64,000 bases of DNA from Strigamia acuminata (Eukaryota; Arthropoda; Chilopoda; Geophilomorpha; Linotaeniidae). The notes beneath the pieces are model-generated. The model saw only the letters and a program-made list of their open reading frames with translations. It ran no database searches and had not been told where the DNA came from. Of the stretch, positions 63,154-64,000 are shown piece by piece. The DNA is taken from positions 21,540,427 through 21,604,426 of the forward strand of contig OX442315.1 of assembly GCA_949358305.1 (NCBI GenBank), read 5' to 3'. The translations under genes were made by a program, and so were the position numbers. Positions within the stretch are counted from its first letter, which is position 1; each line of letters starts with the position of its first letter.

Positions 63154-64000
63154 CCATCAAATAACTTGCTGTAACATAATGCGATTCATTAATAATTAAT
63201 AAATAAAAAGCTTGTAAAATCATTGGTATTAATTGAAAACAAACCATTTCACATTCACCAAGGACTTGCATTCACACTTACCTTGAGCAGCGCTACAACT
63301 AAAATTAGTCCACAGATGGAGCTACAACTGCTGTTTCAATCGATTTCAACGAGGATTTGAACAGTGATTTTGCTGAACCAATGGGCCATCTGTTGACGAA
63401 TTCTATCGATTAAAATACTAATTAATAGCGCTTGTCTTCCCGCAAATTTGAGCTCACATCAAAGTATTAGCAAAAGTAAAAATCAACAAATGAAAAACAT
63501 GAAAGTAAGTCACTGAAAATGGCAAATTATGGAGTGGCGAACAACAATAACACAATCTTTTCCAATTTATTTCTACATAGAATAAAAACTGGTTAATAAA
63601 CAAGCTAAACGAGTCCCATCGGATAGGCCTATCTAAATAGTTAGTGGTTAATGGATCGAGTGCGGTGTTTCGGCCGTCCAATGGTACGTTGTATATTTTT
63701 TTATTATTTCAAATCCGTGCTTGCACGAAATTATTTTCTATTGTATTACGGTGTTTGTCTTGAAATTGAAATTGAAATTCCAAATGAATGTTTCATTGAT
63801 TTCGAATGTAATTTTTTATTTTATTTTGTGAGCGTAGCTGGAAGGGAAGCCACGTTGTAGTTTCATTCGACTTAATTTTCATGACATTGTGTTAATATTG
63901 ACCTTTGAACGTATTATTGATTGGTTTACCCAAGGAATTAGACTAGCAAAGCACAACGAGCGTCGACTCATCAACTACAGGCCTTTCACCGATTCAATTA
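63154..64000. other. 3' flank of IDUA and unassigned end region
   Basis: An AATAAA word near 63202 could be the IDUA polyadenylation signal. GCCATCTGTTG recurs at 63385-63395. An ATG at 63651 followed by a GTACGT-type donor near 63683 could be the first exon of a gene beyond the window, but nothing confirms it. Confidence 0.35.

Noticed and set aside
1-64000. CRISPR arrays, bacterial operons, toxin-antitoxin or phage systems
   Set aside because: The window is eukaryotic nuclear DNA with spliced genes; tandem repeats present are microsatellites, minisatellites or transposon parts without spacer structure.

Overview
The window is eukaryotic nuclear DNA: AT-rich, with intron-containing genes on both strands and no operons. 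Most introns are only about 50-80 bases. An ecdysis-triggering-hormone receptor places it in an ecdysozoan, most likely an arthropod. I cannot assign a species; a MAX-dimerisation (MXD-type) gene, a copia retrotransposon and several small inverted-repeat elements are the other clues.

Layout. 1-11.4 kb: no gene I can support; simple repeats, a degenerate AAATC-type array (about 2645-3250) and one inverted-repeat element (5571-5803). 11.4-12.5 kb: the first three coding exons of an MXD-type repressor on the minus strand; later exons were not found. 17.7-28.2 kb: a compact housekeeping cluster with TRUB1 (+, 5' exon missing), TMED4/9-type p24 (-), NHLRC2 (+), GPAT4 (-), ATP5ME (+) and ELOF1 (-). 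TMED/NHLRC2 and GPAT4/ATP5ME are divergent pairs with 240-300 bases between start codons. 31.75-37.2 kb: ETHR in two coding exons around a 4.2 kb intron. 40.5-57.0 kb: a tandem duplication of a membrane-anchored CUB/LDLa gene. 57.5-58.9 kb: ribose-5-phosphate isomerase (-). 59.7-63.15 kb: alpha-L-iduronidase (+).

The CUB/LDLa pair is the most interesting part. Copy A (40971-51405) has 21 coding exons. It carries a complete copia element with apparently identical LTRs inside one 66-base intron, plus a 59-base deletion in its last CUB domain that shifts the frame unless a cryptic donor is used. Copy B (53177-56978) lost the middle nine exons by an intron-to-intron deletion and has a 738-base element, flanked by an exact 8-base target duplication, inside its 16-base start exon. 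The two copies are therefore damaged at opposite ends. A third, diverged copy of the promoter and start exon lies just upstream of copy A.

Exon boundaries were derived by hand from homology, splice-site dinucleotides and phase. For NHLRC2, GPAT4, TMED, ATP5ME, RPIA, IDUA, ETHR and CUB copy A the exon lengths sum to a whole number of codons, which supports the models. No tRNA, rRNA or CRISPR array was seen. I did not find a novel multi-gene system; the notable signal is duplicate-gene decay and remodelling by mobile elements.
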